A stretch of 64,000 nt of DNA from Bacteroidota bacterium (GCA_016722565.1 JADKIU010000002.1:186001-250000); one strand, 5' to 3'. Positions 17,623 to 27,601 are shown, numbered from the stretch's first letter. Made by a program: numbers and translations. The notes: generated from the letters alone by a model not told the origin.

Positions 17623-18153
17623 ATGAGAAAACTACTCTTCATATTTGTTTCGATGGTACTTTTGTCCTCTTGGATGATGGTTCCTGCTGACCAATCTGAA
17701 GAGGCGAATGCTAAAATCAAAGCGATTTACATCTATAATTTCACAAAATACATCGAGTGGCCAGGAGCCTACAAAGAAGGTAATTTTGTTGTTGGGGTAT
17801 TGGGCACAAGCATCCCTTTGGTGAATGAACTCAATAAAATGGCGACTTCCAAGACTGTTGGAACTCAAAAATTTGAGATAAAAACGGTGTCAACTCCTGC
17901 CGAGTGTGCAAAATGTCATATTATTTATATACTTTCTGATAACTCTTCGCAGCTTCCTGACGTATTAGGGAAGGTGAAGGGTAAGAGTGCTTTGATTGTA
18001 ACCGATAAATCCGGTTTGGCAACGAAAGGTTCAGCCATCAACTTTTTTGTTGACGGGAATAAGCAGAAGATAGAATTGAATCGATCAAACATTGAAAAAT
18101 ACAAGCTTAAAGTGGCGTCTACACTCGTGGAGATGTCGGTACAGGTCAAATAA
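17623..18153 (+). CDS. YfiR-family (DUF4154) periplasmic protein
   Basis: 176 residues from the ATG at 17623; a TTG 18 nt upstream is an unlikely start. A signal peptide covers about 1-25. The DUF4154/YfiR domain is recognisable from KAIYIYNFTKYIEWPG, then the FVVGVLG strand, CAKCHIIYIL (paired Cys), GKSALIVTDKSGLA and INFFVDGNKQKIELN. In Pseudomonas, YfiR is the periplasmic repressor of the cyclase YfiN. Here no diguanylate cyclase is present and the partner two genes downstream is a HAMP-SpoIIE phosphatase, so YfiR may gate a different output. 27 nt separate it from the TPR gene. Confidence 0.85.
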   Translation: MRKLLFIFVSMVLLSSWMMVPADQSEEANAKIKAIYIYNFTKYIEWPGAYKEGNFVVGVLGTSIPLVNELNKMATSKTVGTQKFEIKTVSTPAECAKCHIIYILSDNSSQLPDVLGKVKGKSALIVTDKSGLATKGSAINFFVDGNKQKIELNRSNIEKYKLKVASTLVEMSVQVK

Positions 18154-18180
18154 ATTTATTTTTTATATATTTACACATTA

Positions 18181-19068
18181 ATGTTGAAAATTAAAAGAAC
18201 AATTATTTTAGGATTTCTGCTTTTACTGGCAGCAATTTCTAATGCTCAGCAGTCGCGAGTGACTGCTGCGTATACGTTCTTGCAACAAAATCAACTAGAT
18301 AGCGCAAAAGCAAATATTGATGCAGCTGTGGTTCATCCTGAAACACAAGAAGATGGACAAGCATGGTACATTCGTGGATTTGTTTATAAAACCATTTATA
18401 ACCAAAAAGAAAAAGGGAACAAGGAATCGACTGCCAGAATTGAAGCGTTGGTGTCGTTTAAAAAGTCGCTTTCGATAGATACCACCAGAGAAAATGTTCA
18501 GGAGAATATCAAGAATATTAAGTATTTGGCTACAACGTTATACAATGATGCAGCTGCTAGTTTAGATACAATTGACTACAAAATTGCAGTTAGAAATTTT
18601 GATATTTTTAGAGAATATTATTTACTTGTTGATCCTTCTGTTTCAAATTTCAAACAAAAAGAAATTGATTTTGCCAATGCCATTGCTACGGTTTATACAC
18701 GAATTTATGAAGGTGACCGAAAAGGGAAAGTTGATTTCTTAAATCTTGCTAAAGCAGCTTATAACCGAGCATTGTCATTTGATCCGAACAACATCAATGC
18801 GAATTACAATATGGGTATTTTATACTATAACCAAGCTGTTAATTTAATTAATCAATCCGATTATGATTTGGATATCGTAGCCTTAAATGATGTTCAGGAT
18901 AATTCAATTAACTTATTTAAAGCCTCTCTTCCTTTTATGGAAAAAGCATACTCTCTTGATCCAAACAGGAAAGAAACATTGTTGGGTTTATCGGGGATCT
19001 ATTTTAGTTTAAATGAAAAAGAGAAATCGAATGAGTTTAAACAAAAATTAGAGCAAATAGGAAAGTAA
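18181..19068 (+). CDS. Exported TPR protein of the YfiR/SpoIIE operon
   Basis: 295 residues: a signal peptide (GFLLLLAAISNAQQ), then helical repeats of TPR type, clearest at about residues 190-215 (LAKAAYNRALSFDPNNINAN, YNMGILYYNQA) and 255-290 (YSLDPNRKETLLGLSGIYFS). It is likely periplasmic. Tight spacing to both neighbours (27 and 32 nt) makes co-transcription likely, and a role as a scaffold between YfiR and the sensor domain of the next gene is a reasonable guess. No enzymatic motif is seen. Confidence 0.75.
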   Translation: MLKIKRTIILGFLLLLAAISNAQQSRVTAAYTFLQQNQLDSAKANIDAAVVHPETQEDGQAWYIRGFVYKTIYNQKEKGNKESTARIEALVSFKKSLSIDTTRENVQENIKNIKYLATTLYNDAAASLDTIDYKIAVRNFDIFREYYLLVDPSVSNFKQKEIDFANAIATVYTRIYEGDRKGKVDFLNLAKAAYNRALSFDPNNINANYNMGILYYNQAVNLINQSDYDLDIVALNDVQDNSINLFKASLPFMEKAYSLDPNRKETLLGLSGIYFSLNEKEKSNEFKQKLEQIGK

Positions 19069-19100
19069 TCGTACGATAAACCAATACCCATCATTATTTT

Positions 19101-20891
19101 ATGAAGTTAAGATTTACAATTGGCAGAAAGATCGGATTAGGCTTTGGCGTAATCATTCTTTTGGTAATTGTAGCATTTTGGCTGACCAATGTTACACTAA
19201 ATGACAGTCGTAAAAAAACGGATCAGGTAACGGAAATTTATAATCCTTCCGTTGCTTCCCTTAAAGAATTAAACTACCTTTTAATTCGTTCTAAGTTCTT
19301 AATCACAAAGTGGTTTTATGTTCAAACCGGTGACGATGCTATTGATAAAAAGAAATTGCGTGTTTTAATCAATGAAGAGTATCCTGCTTTAAAAACAAAA
19401 ATTAAAAAATATTCGCTAAACTGGGGTAAAGACGAGCAAGAAAGTATTGAAGGAATTCTTGCACTTGTTGAGCAAATGTTTAAAAGCTACGATGAGGATG
19501 TAATGCAAACCTTGAATTCATTTGAAACGTATAATGACTTAAATATCAAGTTTTTAGCGCAAATTCCGTTCGAAGATTTAGATTCAAAGTTTAAAGTAAT
19601 CAATGAAAATTTAAGTATTTTAATTGATAAACAGAATGCAAACGCATCCACTAATTCGGATGAAATGTTGCAGTCGTTTTCTTCCTTACAGCGGATTGTA
19701 ATTTGGTTGTTTTTTATTCTTCCCTTTGGTGCAATTCTGATTGCAATTTTCACAGTTAGAACCATTGTACGACCAATTCATCAGTTGAAAAAAATATTGG
19801 TGATGATGGGTAGAGGAGTGTTACCTACCGAACGAATTAAAGACAGAAATGACGAAATCGGGGAGATGTCACTCGCCTTGAACGACCTTATTGATGGGAT
19901 GGGACGAACAACCGAGTTTGCCAAACAAGTCGGTTCCGGTAACTTTGATTCCCACTATCGTGCATTAAGTAAAGACGATACGTTAGGTGCTGCCTTGTTA
20001 AAAATGCGTGAAGATTTGCGTGAAAATGAACGTGTATTGGAAGCGAAAGTGATTGAACGTACCGAACAAGTTGTTCGTCAAAAAGAAGAAATTGAAACAC
20101 AAAACCAAGAGTTAGAGGTTTTATACAAACATGTTACAGATAGTATTAAATATGCCAAACGTATTCAAGAGGCTATTTTACCTCCTGAAAGTTTAGTGAA
20201 ACGGGTGCTGCCCAACTCATTCGTTCTTTATAAACCAAAAGATATTGTATCCGGTGATTTTTATTGGTTCGATGAAAAAAACGGGAAGTCCCTTTATGCT
20301 GCAGTTGATTGTACAGGTCATGGTGTTCCCGGTGCTTTCATGTCGATTGTTGGATATAACCTCTTGAAACATGTTGTGAATAGTAACGATAGTACAACTC
20401 CATCTGAAATTCTTGATCGATTGAATGAAGGTGTGAGCGAAACTTTGCATCATGGACACGAAGAGTCGCAAGCAAAAGATGGAATGGATATTTCATTTTG
20501 TACCGTTGATTTTAAAACCCTTGAATTACAATATGCAGGAGCGTATAACCCTTTATATTTGATTCGTGATGGCCAATTAATTCAAACCAAAGCAGACAAA
20601 TTTCCAATCGGATTGTTTTTGGGTGAAGAAAAGAAAAAATTTAAAAATCATACGATTCAATTACAAAAAGGAGATTCTGTTTTTATTTTCTCTGATGGTT
20701 ATGCGGATCAATTTGGTGGGCCGAATGGAAAAAAATTCATGGCAAACCACTTCCGTGATTTATTGATGCAAGTGCACAATGAACCCATTGAGCTTCAAAA
20801 AGAGATTTTAAACAAGACCATTGAAGAATGGAGAGGACCTCTTGATCAAGTGGATGATATTCTCGTTATCGGACTTAAAATTCCTTACTAA
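19101..20891 (+). CDS. Membrane HAMP-SpoIIE (PP2C-type) serine phosphatase
   Basis: 596 residues. TM1 is near 12-32, a periplasmic helical sensor near 33-195, and TM2 near 198-222. A HAMP domain follows (RTIVRPIHQLKKILVMM), then a long coiled coil (about 310-350). The C-terminal SpoIIE/PP2C phosphatase is at about 365-596. Metal-binding aspartates are visible in IVSGDFYWF, AAVDCTGHGVPGAFMS, FIFSDGYADQFGG and LDQVDDILVIG, so the enzyme looks active. Such proteins dephosphorylate anti-sigma-antagonist type partners; no STAS or anti-sigma partner is nearby. It is the probable output of the YfiR/TPR operon. Confidence 0.9.
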   Translation: MKLRFTIGRKIGLGFGVIILLVIVAFWLTNVTLNDSRKKTDQVTEIYNPSVASLKELNYLLIRSKFLITKWFYVQTGDDAIDKKKLRVLINEEYPALKTKIKKYSLNWGKDEQESIEGILALVEQMFKSYDEDVMQTLNSFETYNDLNIKFLAQIPFEDLDSKFKVINENLSILIDKQNANASTNSDEMLQSFSSLQRIVIWLFFILPFGAILIAIFTVRTIVRPIHQLKKILVMMGRGVLPTERIKDRNDEIGEMSLALNDLIDGMGRTTEFAKQVGSGNFDSHYRALSKDDTLGAALLKMREDLRENERVLEAKVIERTEQVVRQKEEIETQNQELEVLYKHVTDSIKYAKRIQEAILPPESLVKRVLPNSFVLYKPKDIVSGDFYWFDEKNGKSLYAAVDCTGHGVPGAFMSIVGYNLLKHVVNSNDSTTPSEILDRLNEGVSETLHHGHEESQAKDGMDISFCTVDFKTLELQYAGAYNPLYLIRDGQLIQTKADKFPIGLFLGEEKKKFKNHTIQLQKGDSVFIFSDGYADQFGGPNGKKFMANHFRDLLMQVHNEPIELQKEILNKTIEEWRGPLDQVDDILVIGLKIPY

Positions 20892-20988
20892 AATTCGGTT
20901 TACCTCTGCATTTTTATCTTTTGTCGACTAAAAGTGTATTTTAATCAAAAAATGCTTATTTTTATTCCGTAGAATACTAAAGCAAGAA

Positions 20989-22152
20989 ATGATTAAAAAG
21001 CTACTCTTTTTTACCCTGTTTACTTCTTTTATTTCAACTTCAAAAATTATTGAGGCCCAAGGCAGCGATTTTCAATGCACTCCCACTGATTTAGGGTTAT
21101 TGCCTTTCGCAACGCCTCCATGCTCTTCAAGTTCAGGTATTGCTTACAGTTCTCCGGTTACTCAAACAGGAACAACCATTGGTGCCACCAACGATTCTTT
21201 GAGTGGATATTTAATGTCGTGCTACTCAGGAGCTCCTTTACGTGATGTATGGTATTCTTTCAATGCATCCGAAACACATGTAGAAATACAGGTTCAGGGC
21301 TTAACTGTTACACCCTTGCAAGATTCATATGTTGCCATTTATGAAGCGCTTACCGGAGAATGTGTTGGTTTGATTCCTCGTGAATGTTCCATTGGATCGG
21401 GTTCCGGCTTGCATACAATGGAATTTGGACCGCTTACATTGGGGGTAAAATACTATTTGCAAATAGCAAGTGGTTTAGCTACCGGTGATGGAAATTTTGC
21501 CTTATCAATTAAAAGCAAAAGTATCTGTGCCGATTGCTCAAAAAAATCTGTATTAAATACCTATCCTCTCCCTGTAAATGCAGCATATCCTCCGGATACA
21601 ACGGTCGGTTTTTGTTATTCAGTGATAGGTTACAATGGCTTATTTGGAAATGGATTTCATGGAATGGTGCCTTTGTTAGGAAGTGGTTGGGATGCATCAA
21701 CCTTAACCGTTTACGATGCAGCTGATTCGGCTGATTTTGCAGGGCAATGGAAATGGTTCAATAATTTGGATATAGGAAGTGATACCGTTAGCGGTTTCTT
21801 TTATGATATTGGAGGGGATAACAATCCAACAAATAATTTAGGTGACCATGGAACTTTCGCAACCATTTGGACATTTTGTTTTACTGTAAGAACCCAAACT
21901 GCTGCTAATTGTGCGATGGGTTTAAATGATTTAAGCATTCGATTTTTAAATTATGCTGATGGCGAATCTGGTTCATTGGTTTCTACCTTTGATTGTTCGG
22001 GCGATGAAGATTATGTTTTTGATGCACATATGGAATGTTGTCCAAAACCTTTTGGCGTTGCCGGATTAGCTGCAGGATGTAACAGTACCCCTGATGGCTC
22101 AATCATTGCTTATGCAGGTTTTTCTATTTTGGACACGATTATTTTTGTATAA
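20989..22152 (+). CDS. T9SS type B surface protein, N-terminal part (frameshifted)
   Basis: The signal peptide and N-terminal beta-rich part of a protein whose remainder is read in the +1 frame from about 22147 onward. This ORF runs to GSIIAYAGFSILD and then stops. Removing one T from the T5 run at 22142-22146 joins it smoothly to the downstream frame (DTIILYNSDGN). The content is Cys-containing and beta-rich, including a region reminiscent of PPC-like domains (YLMSCYSGAPLRDVWYSFNA, then YVAIYE). The intact gene would span 20989-23596, about 870 residues. A sequencing error is the most likely cause; see the separate finding. Confidence 0.75.
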   Translation: MIKKLLFFTLFTSFISTSKIIEAQGSDFQCTPTDLGLLPFATPPCSSSSGIAYSSPVTQTGTTIGATNDSLSGYLMSCYSGAPLRDVWYSFNASETHVEIQVQGLTVTPLQDSYVAIYEALTGECVGLIPRECSIGSGSGLHTMEFGPLTLGVKYYLQIASGLATGDGNFALSIKSKSICADCSKKSVLNTYPLPVNAAYPPDTTVGFCYSVIGYNGLFGNGFHGMVPLLGSGWDASTLTVYDAADSADFAGQWKWFNNLDIGSDTVSGFFYDIGGDNNPTNNLGDHGTFATIWTFCFTVRTQTAANCAMGLNDLSIRFLNYADGESGSLVSTFDCSGDEDYVFDAHMECCPKPFGVAGLAAGCNSTPDGSIIAYAGFSILDTIIFV

Positions 22153-23596
22153 TAGTGATGGTAATTTAGTAGCAACCTATACTTCACCTGCTTTTTCAAC
22201 TGCTCCTTATACATTTACCGGTTTATTTGAAGGCAATTATTATTTATATTTTAATGAAAATACTGCGGGAGCTTGTATGACGGGATATAATGTGTATGTG
22301 CCGGGGCCTGTGATTTATGATATCCAACAAACTGTTTTTGGTTGTCCTTCTGCAACAACTTGTTCGAATGCAGCTGAGGTTATTATTGAAAGTGGAGGTA
22401 TCGCCAGTATTACATGGAGTAACGGAGAAACAGGTTTGATTGCGGATTCGTTATGCACCGGTTGGAATTATGTAACCATTGTAGACACTGGAACAGTAGC
22501 ATGTGTTATCGTGGATTCTGTTTACATTATGAATCTCCCGAATGCAAGTCCATTCTTTGATTATGGTCAATTCAATTATTGTACAGCCGATTCATTTGCA
22601 CTGGTTACAGATTTCCCTGCCGCTGGCGGTGGAACATTTACAATGATGACACAGCCGGCCGGAATGACCGCTGCAGATGTTGATCCGATTACCGGTGTTG
22701 TTGATATTTCCGGAGCTACTTTTGCCGGTTATGTGATTATTCGATATACATCAGCACCTCCTTGTAGTAATATTTTTCAAGATACACTGTATGTTGATGT
22801 GAGTCCACCGGCACCTCTTGCTTCCTTGTTTCCTAGTCAGAATATATGCGTAGGTGAGGTTGTATCTCCCTATACGAACTCTTCTGTTTATGATGTTTAC
22901 TGGTATAATGATACTGCATTATCCTCCAATATCAATGTGCAATTACCCGGCACTACCTACGATTATTTTTCAGGTGCACCCATAACAGTTCCCGGTTCTT
23001 ATCCTTTCTTTGTCCTTAATCATGGACTAACAGGAAGTTGTAAAAGTGCGCCTTTACCATTGATGATAACAGTAGCTCCTTATCCTACAGTAGATGCGGG
23101 AGCACCTATTACTGTTTGTCCGGGGTTTGGGGTGAATCTAAATTTAGCAACAACTGGAACGTCTTTCTTGTGGTCACCCTCTTCCGGTTTGAGTAATCCA
23201 ACTGCATCAAATCCGATTGTTACCGTTACAAGTACAACCTTATATACCGTTGTTGTTACAGATGCTTCTGGTTGTTCGGCTTCTGATACAGTAACTGTGA
23301 ATGTTGATCCAAACGGGCAATGTGATATTGTTTATTATTCTGGATTCACTCCTCACGGAGACGGAATAAATGATTATTGGCACATTGATGGTATCTCCAT
23401 CGATCCGAAAAATGAAGTGTATATCTTCAATCGTTGGGGTGATAAGGTATGGCAAACAGTAGGCTATGATAATGCTTCCAACCGATGGGATGGTAAAGCA
23501 AGTAGAGGAAGAAATATTGTACCGGATGGAACTTATTTTTTCATCATTAAATTCCAAGATAGAAACATCAATGGATATATTGAATTAACGAAATAA
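22094..23596 (+). CDS. T9SS type B surface protein, C-terminal part (frameshifted)
   Basis: This is the continuation of the gene starting at 20989. The true reading enters this frame near 22147, so the first 17 or so residues of this ORF are not real. The body has Ig/PKD-like segments (GIASITWSNGETG, VDAGAPITVCPGFGVNLNL). The last about 85 residues (SGFTPHGDGINDYWHIDGIS, IFNRWGDKVWQ, IVPDGTYFFIIK) form a gliding-motility-associated C-terminal (CHU_C) domain, the type B sorting signal of T9SS. The product is expected to be a large adhesin-like surface protein. Confidence 0.8.
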   Translation: MAQSLLMQVFLFWTRLFLYNSDGNLVATYTSPAFSTAPYTFTGLFEGNYYLYFNENTAGACMTGYNVYVPGPVIYDIQQTVFGCPSATTCSNAAEVIIESGGIASITWSNGETGLIADSLCTGWNYVTIVDTGTVACVIVDSVYIMNLPNASPFFDYGQFNYCTADSFALVTDFPAAGGGTFTMMTQPAGMTAADVDPITGVVDISGATFAGYVIIRYTSAPPCSNIFQDTLYVDVSPPAPLASLFPSQNICVGEVVSPYTNSSVYDVYWYNDTALSSNINVQLPGTTYDYFSGAPITVPGSYPFFVLNHGLTGSCKSAPLPLMITVAPYPTVDAGAPITVCPGFGVNLNLATTGTSFLWSPSSGLSNPTASNPIVTVTSTTLYTVVVTDASGCSASDTVTVNVDPNGQCDIVYYSGFTPHGDGINDYWHIDGISIDPKNEVYIFNRWGDKVWQTVGYDNASNRWDGKASRGRNIVPDGTYFFIIKFQDRNINGYIELTK

Positions 23597-23621
23597 AAAA
23601 AGAATTTTTAATTAGAAGATT

Positions 23622-25700
23622 ATGAAAAAAATTATTTTACTCCTCGTATTTGTTTGTGTAAGTGCATTTTCTTTTGCGCAAGCACCTCCACAGGGAATCA
23701 ACTATCAAGCAGTAGCGCGTGATAACTCGGGTGCTGCCTTGATAAGTACTCCATTAACGGTGCAATTCAGTATTCATGATCTAACTGCATCAGGTACAAT
23801 TGTCTACCAGGAAACACAAGCTGTTACAACGAATATCTATGGTTTGTTCACTGCGAAAATAGGGATGGGGACCCCCGTGATAGGAACTTTTTCTACAGTA
23901 AACTGGGGAAGTGGGGATAAATACTTAGAAGTAGGTGTAAATGACGGAAGTGGAATGGTATCAATGGGAGCTAGTCAAATGATGAGTGTTCCTTATGCTT
24001 TGTATTCATTAGTTTCAGCGAATGGTCCAACCGGAGCAACAGGTCCAACATCAACGATTCCTGGTCCAACAGGTCCAACCGGTGCAACCGGAGAAACCGG
24101 ACCTACGGGAGCTGCTTCTACAGCAGTAGGTCCAACAGGTCCTATCGGTCCTACCGGAGCTGGTGCAACCGGAGCAACGGGTGCCGATGGTCCTACGGGT
24201 CCAACTGGAATTGCAGGTGCAACCGGTGCAACAGGTGCAACGGGTGTGGGTGCAACAGGTGCAACTGGAGTAGCTGGTCCGACCGGAGCAACTGGTGCGA
24301 ATGGAGCAACCGGTGCCGTTGGTGTTACAGGAGCTACAGGAGCTACGGGTTCAACAGGACCTGTAGGCGATCAATATGCAACAACATCTGTTACTTCGAT
24401 GACTATTTCAACTGGAACAGTAACCTTTACATGTGCCGATTTAGGACTAGCTTATTCTATCGGTCAAACTGTAATTATTGCCAATTCTGCTGCTAATCAA
24501 ATGGTTGGAACAATAACTGCATTTAATCCTTTAACTGGAATAATGACTGTGAATGTGACCAGTATTTTAGGAACAGGAAGTTTTACCTCTTGGTCAGTAA
24601 ACTTAAACGGTGCTCCCGGTCCGGCTGGACCAGCAGGGCCAACAGGTGCAACCGGATTAGCAGGAGCAGCAGGAAGTGTTGGTCCAACAGGAGCAACAGG
24701 TGCAACCGGAGTTGGAACAACAGGTGCAACAGGCGCAACCGGAGCTACTGGAACTGCAGGAACTGCAGGAGCCGTTGGTGCAACTGGCGCAACTGGTGCT
24801 ACTGGGGCGACAGGAGCCACTGGGTTAGCCGGGGCTGTCGGAGCAACAGGATCTGTTGGTGCAACTGGTGCTACAGGAGCAACTGGCATCTTAGCAAATG
24901 GAGCTGCAGCTGGTAATACACCTTATTGGAATGGTTCTTCTTGGGTTGTTAACAGCAGCAATATCTTTAATAATGGGGGGAATGTGGGTATCGGAACAAC
25001 AAGTCCGGCTCAGTTATTTACATTATCACAAGCAACAACAACTCCTTTCCGATTAGAAAGATCCAATGCGACTGCATTCGATTGGGAAATTGTAGCCGAT
25101 AACTTAGGATTTCATGTGAATGGAGGAGCAGATGGAACAGGTGGTAGTTTGTTTTCTTACTTCAATGTGGATGGATTCGGAAAAGTAGGAGTAGGAACAA
25201 ATACACCAGTAGCTTCGGCATTGCTTGAAATGGTGTCAACCAATAAAGGGATTTTGATTCCGCGTATGACGACCGCACAAAGAACGGCTATTGCTGCACC
25301 TGCAACAGGGTTATTAGTTTATGACAATACACTTAATCAGTTTTATTTTTATAATGGTTCAGCTTGGACAGGACTTTCTTCTGCAACAGCAGTAACAGCA
25401 GTAACGGCTTCCGCTCCGATTACGAGTTCAGGAGGAACGACTCCCGTTATTGCATTATCAAATTCAGGAGTAACTGCCGGAACGTATGGAAGTGCATCAC
25501 AGATTCCAACCTTTACAGTAGATGTATTCGGTCGTTTAACTTCAGCCGGAACGGCAGCAATTGCAGGTTTGTTGCCAGCAGGATTAACGGGCCAAACCTT
25601 GTATAACAATGCTGGAATCTGGACCGCAACCAATAATTTGTATAACAATGGAACAAATGTGGGAGTTGGAACAACTGCTCCAACGCAAATTTTCAAGTAA
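23622..25700 (+). CDS. Collagen-like surface protein 1, N-terminal part (frameshifted)
   Basis: A signal peptide (about 1-19) is followed by an about 110-residue head (PQGINYQAVARDNSGAALIS, GLFTAKIGMGTPV, MSVPYALYS) shared with the next gene. Two collagen-like blocks of Gly-X-Thr/Ala triplets come next (at 24023-24366 and 24609-24891), separated by a small beta domain. A stalk with repeated VGIGTT motifs follows. The ORF stops at 25700 because one T is missing in the T4 run 25690-25693; adding it restores TQIFQVNSNSG into the frame of the next ORF. The intact gene is 23622-27601, about 1,330 residues. Confidence 0.75.
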   Translation: MKKIILLLVFVCVSAFSFAQAPPQGINYQAVARDNSGAALISTPLTVQFSIHDLTASGTIVYQETQAVTTNIYGLFTAKIGMGTPVIGTFSTVNWGSGDKYLEVGVNDGSGMVSMGASQMMSVPYALYSLVSANGPTGATGPTSTIPGPTGPTGATGETGPTGAASTAVGPTGPIGPTGAGATGATGADGPTGPTGIAGATGATGATGVGATGATGVAGPTGATGANGATGAVGVTGATGATGSTGPVGDQYATTSVTSMTISTGTVTFTCADLGLAYSIGQTVIIANSAANQMVGTITAFNPLTGIMTVNVTSILGTGSFTSWSVNLNGAPGPAGPAGPTGATGLAGAAGSVGPTGATGATGVGTTGATGATGATGTAGTAGAVGATGATGATGATGATGLAGAVGATGSVGATGATGATGILANGAAAGNTPYWNGSSWVVNSSNIFNNGGNVGIGTTSPAQLFTLSQATTTPFRLERSNATAFDWEIVADNLGFHVNGGADGTGGSLFSYFNVDGFGKVGVGTNTPVASALLEMVSTNKGILIPRMTTAQRTAIAAPATGLLVYDNTLNQFYFYNGSAWTGLSSATAVTAVTASAPITSSGGTTPVIALSNSGVTAGTYGSASQIPTFTVDVFGRLTSAGTAAIAGLLPAGLTGQTLYNNAGIWTATNNLYNNGTNVGVGTTAPTQIFK
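24023..24891 (+). repeat. Two collagen-like triplet-repeat blocks in collagen-like protein 1
   Basis: Runs of 9-nt units coding Gly-Ala-Thr, Gly-Pro-Thr and variants occupy 24023-24366 and 24609-24891. Codons for the same residues vary (gca/gct/gcc, aca/acc/acg), so the repeat is kept at protein level rather than by recent DNA duplication. Confidence 0.85.
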
Positions 25701-25723
25701 ATAGTAATTCAGGTCCAACTTCA

Positions 25724-27601
25724 ATGAGCATAACCTCACCAGCCGCATCAAATTCTCAATTGATGTTGGGTACTCCGGCTTTTCCAAATATGGGTGTTAT
25801 AAGATATACGAACTCATCAAACACAATGGATTTTTGGACAAACAATACTTCAAGAATGTTCATAGATGGAACTGGTTTGGTAGGGATTGGAGCCCCTTCA
25901 ACCGGAGCGGGATTATTAGTGTCAGGTTCTGCAGCTTGGGCTTCTTCAATTGGAATTCAGAATTCAGGTGGAGGAACAGAGTGGAGGATATTGTCTGATA
26001 CAGATGCAGGATTAAAATTTGTGAAGGCATCCGGAGCCACTTTTACTGCTTTAGAAATGAATGGAACTACTGGTGCTGTCACAATTAACAATTTAGCACC
26101 AGGAGGTATAGTTACTGCAAATGCTGCTGGAACTTTAACCACATCAGCAGGTTTACCAGCTTCTGTTGGAACAGGTATTACGAATTATACAGCACGTTGG
26201 ATTACAGCATCAACATTGGGTACTGGTGCATTAACGGATAATGGAACTAAAATCGGTGTTGGTATTGGTGCAACGGCTCCTAATTACGATATCACATTGG
26301 CTTGGGGTAATCCTTATATTGGTCCAAATCCTCCTTCTGCAGCGAATTCGGGTAGTGATTTGACAATAAAAGGTGGGGATGGATTGGGATCTAATCGCGC
26401 TGCGGGTAGATTGTTTTTAAGAGGCGGTGCTTCTACAGGAACTGGTGGCGGTGCTGGTGCATCTGCTATTAGCTTTCAAACTTCTCCAGGAGGAGCTTCC
26501 GGTTCTGTATTAAATCCATTAATGACAATTGCAACATTTACTGATGACGGAAAATTTACAGTTAGTTCAAACTTTTCCGGTTCTAGTAATTATCATATGT
26601 GGTCAGAAACAACAACTGAGCAATTTGCTTTGGTTGGTGAAAATAATTCAGGTGCTGCCACTTCTATTAACTATGGTGTTTATGGTAAAACGAACGGAGC
26701 CGGTGGTGCAACGAATTATGGTATTTACGGAACAGCAAATGGTGCTACCACTAACTGGGCAGGCTTTTTTGAGCAAGGAAATGTTTTTATTCAAAATAGA
26801 TTAGGCATAGGAACAACCACTTTTACACCGACAGGTATTTTACATGTTAAGGGCTCCAACTGGAATGCAAATTCAGTATTAATAGAAGGCGACAATACTT
26901 CAGCCGGAGCTACAATCAGATTTTCAGCTGGTAGTAATGTTTATGATATTATTGGTAGTACTGGAACAGGTGCTTCTATGGGAGCTGGAGCATTTGGAAT
27001 TTGGGACAATACAAGTGCTGCTTATCGATTTACAATCACACCTACAGGAAATGTAGGTATTGGTGTTACTGCTCCAACACAAAAATTGGATGTATCGGGT
27101 AATATAACAATACCTGCTGCAAATGATTACATGTACGGTGCGGCTAAAACAGATTATTACGGGGTTGCAGCGGCCGGATTTGATTTGGTTTCAAGTTCTG
27201 GTACTGCAATCACAACAGGTGGTTTTTCAACCGGAAATTCCAAATGGATAATTGGTGGAACAATCGGAGCAAATTCGATTATGGTGGCACCAATAAATTT
27301 GCCAAATGGTGCTGTTGTTACATTGATTGAAGCAACTGTTTGGGATTCAGATGCTGCTTATGAAGTTTCGGTTGACTTCGTGAGAGCGACCTATGGTGCA
27401 ACTGCGGTAACTGCATTGGCAACTACAACAACTTCGGGTGTTGCTTATTCTGGCGGACTCGCTAATCTAACTGCGAGTCCAGCTGTTATAATTGATAACG
27501 CTTCCTATAATTATTTCCTAAGATTTAATACGAAGGAAGCAAATATAAATTTAAGAATTGTGAATGTTAAAATTACATATACCGTTACTAGTGCCGATTA
27601 A
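25724..27601 (+). CDS. Collagen-like surface protein 1, C-terminal part (frameshifted)
   Basis: Continuation of the 23622 gene after the indel at 25690-25693. It is Gly/Thr/Ala/Asn-rich and beta-strand-rich, with recurrent short motifs like VGIGVTAPTQKLDVSGN and GIGTTTFTPTGILHVKGS, typical of the stalk of trimeric surface fibres and tail-fibre-like proteins. A C-terminal beta domain follows (about the last 130 residues, ending TYTVTSAD). Neither an S74 chaperone nor a T9SS tail is seen at its end, in contrast to the next two genes. Its export signal is therefore only the N-terminal signal peptide. Confidence 0.7.
   Translation: MSITSPAASNSQLMLGTPAFPNMGVIRYTNSSNTMDFWTNNTSRMFIDGTGLVGIGAPSTGAGLLVSGSAAWASSIGIQNSGGGTEWRILSDTDAGLKFVKASGATFTALEMNGTTGAVTINNLAPGGIVTANAAGTLTTSAGLPASVGTGITNYTARWITASTLGTGALTDNGTKIGVGIGATAPNYDITLAWGNPYIGPNPPSAANSGSDLTIKGGDGLGSNRAAGRLFLRGGASTGTGGGAGASAISFQTSPGGASGSVLNPLMTIATFTDDGKFTVSSNFSGSSNYHMWSETTTEQFALVGENNSGAATSINYGVYGKTNGAGGATNYGIYGTANGATTNWAGFFEQGNVFIQNRLGIGTTTFTPTGILHVKGSNWNANSVLIEGDNTSAGATIRFSAGSNVYDIIGSTGTGASMGAGAFGIWDNTSAAYRFTITPTGNVGIGVTAPTQKLDVSGNITIPAANDYMYGAAKTDYYGVAAAGFDLVSSSGTAITTGGFSTGNSKWIIGGTIGANSIMVAPINLPNGAVVTLIEATVWDSDAAYEVSVDFVRATYGATAVTALATTTTSGVAYSGGLANLTASPAVIIDNASYNYFLRFNTKEANINLRIVNVKITYTVTSAD

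Noticed and set aside
17605..20891. Complete YfiBNR c-di-GMP system
   Set aside because: Only the YfiR-like part is present; neither a GGDEF protein nor a YfiB-like OmpA lipoprotein is adjacent.
17546..20953. Identical 15-mer ttttaatcaaaaaat upstream of the YfiR gene and of the type B gene (17546-17560 and 20939-20953)
   Set aside because: In AT-rich sequence of this length an identical AT-rich 15-mer pair is expected by chance; distances to the start codons differ (63 and 36 nt).
22130..22160. Programmed ribosomal frameshift in the type B protein
   Set aside because: No slippery heptamer with downstream structure is evident, and five other genes in the window show the same kind of single-base break at different runs and directions, which fits sequence error better.
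24497..24889. Minus-strand ORF rich in Pro-Val-Ala opposite the collagen block
   Set aside because: It is the antisense reading of Gly-Ala-Thr repeats (9-nt periodicity leaves one antisense frame open). The sense strand has a signal peptide and clear domains.
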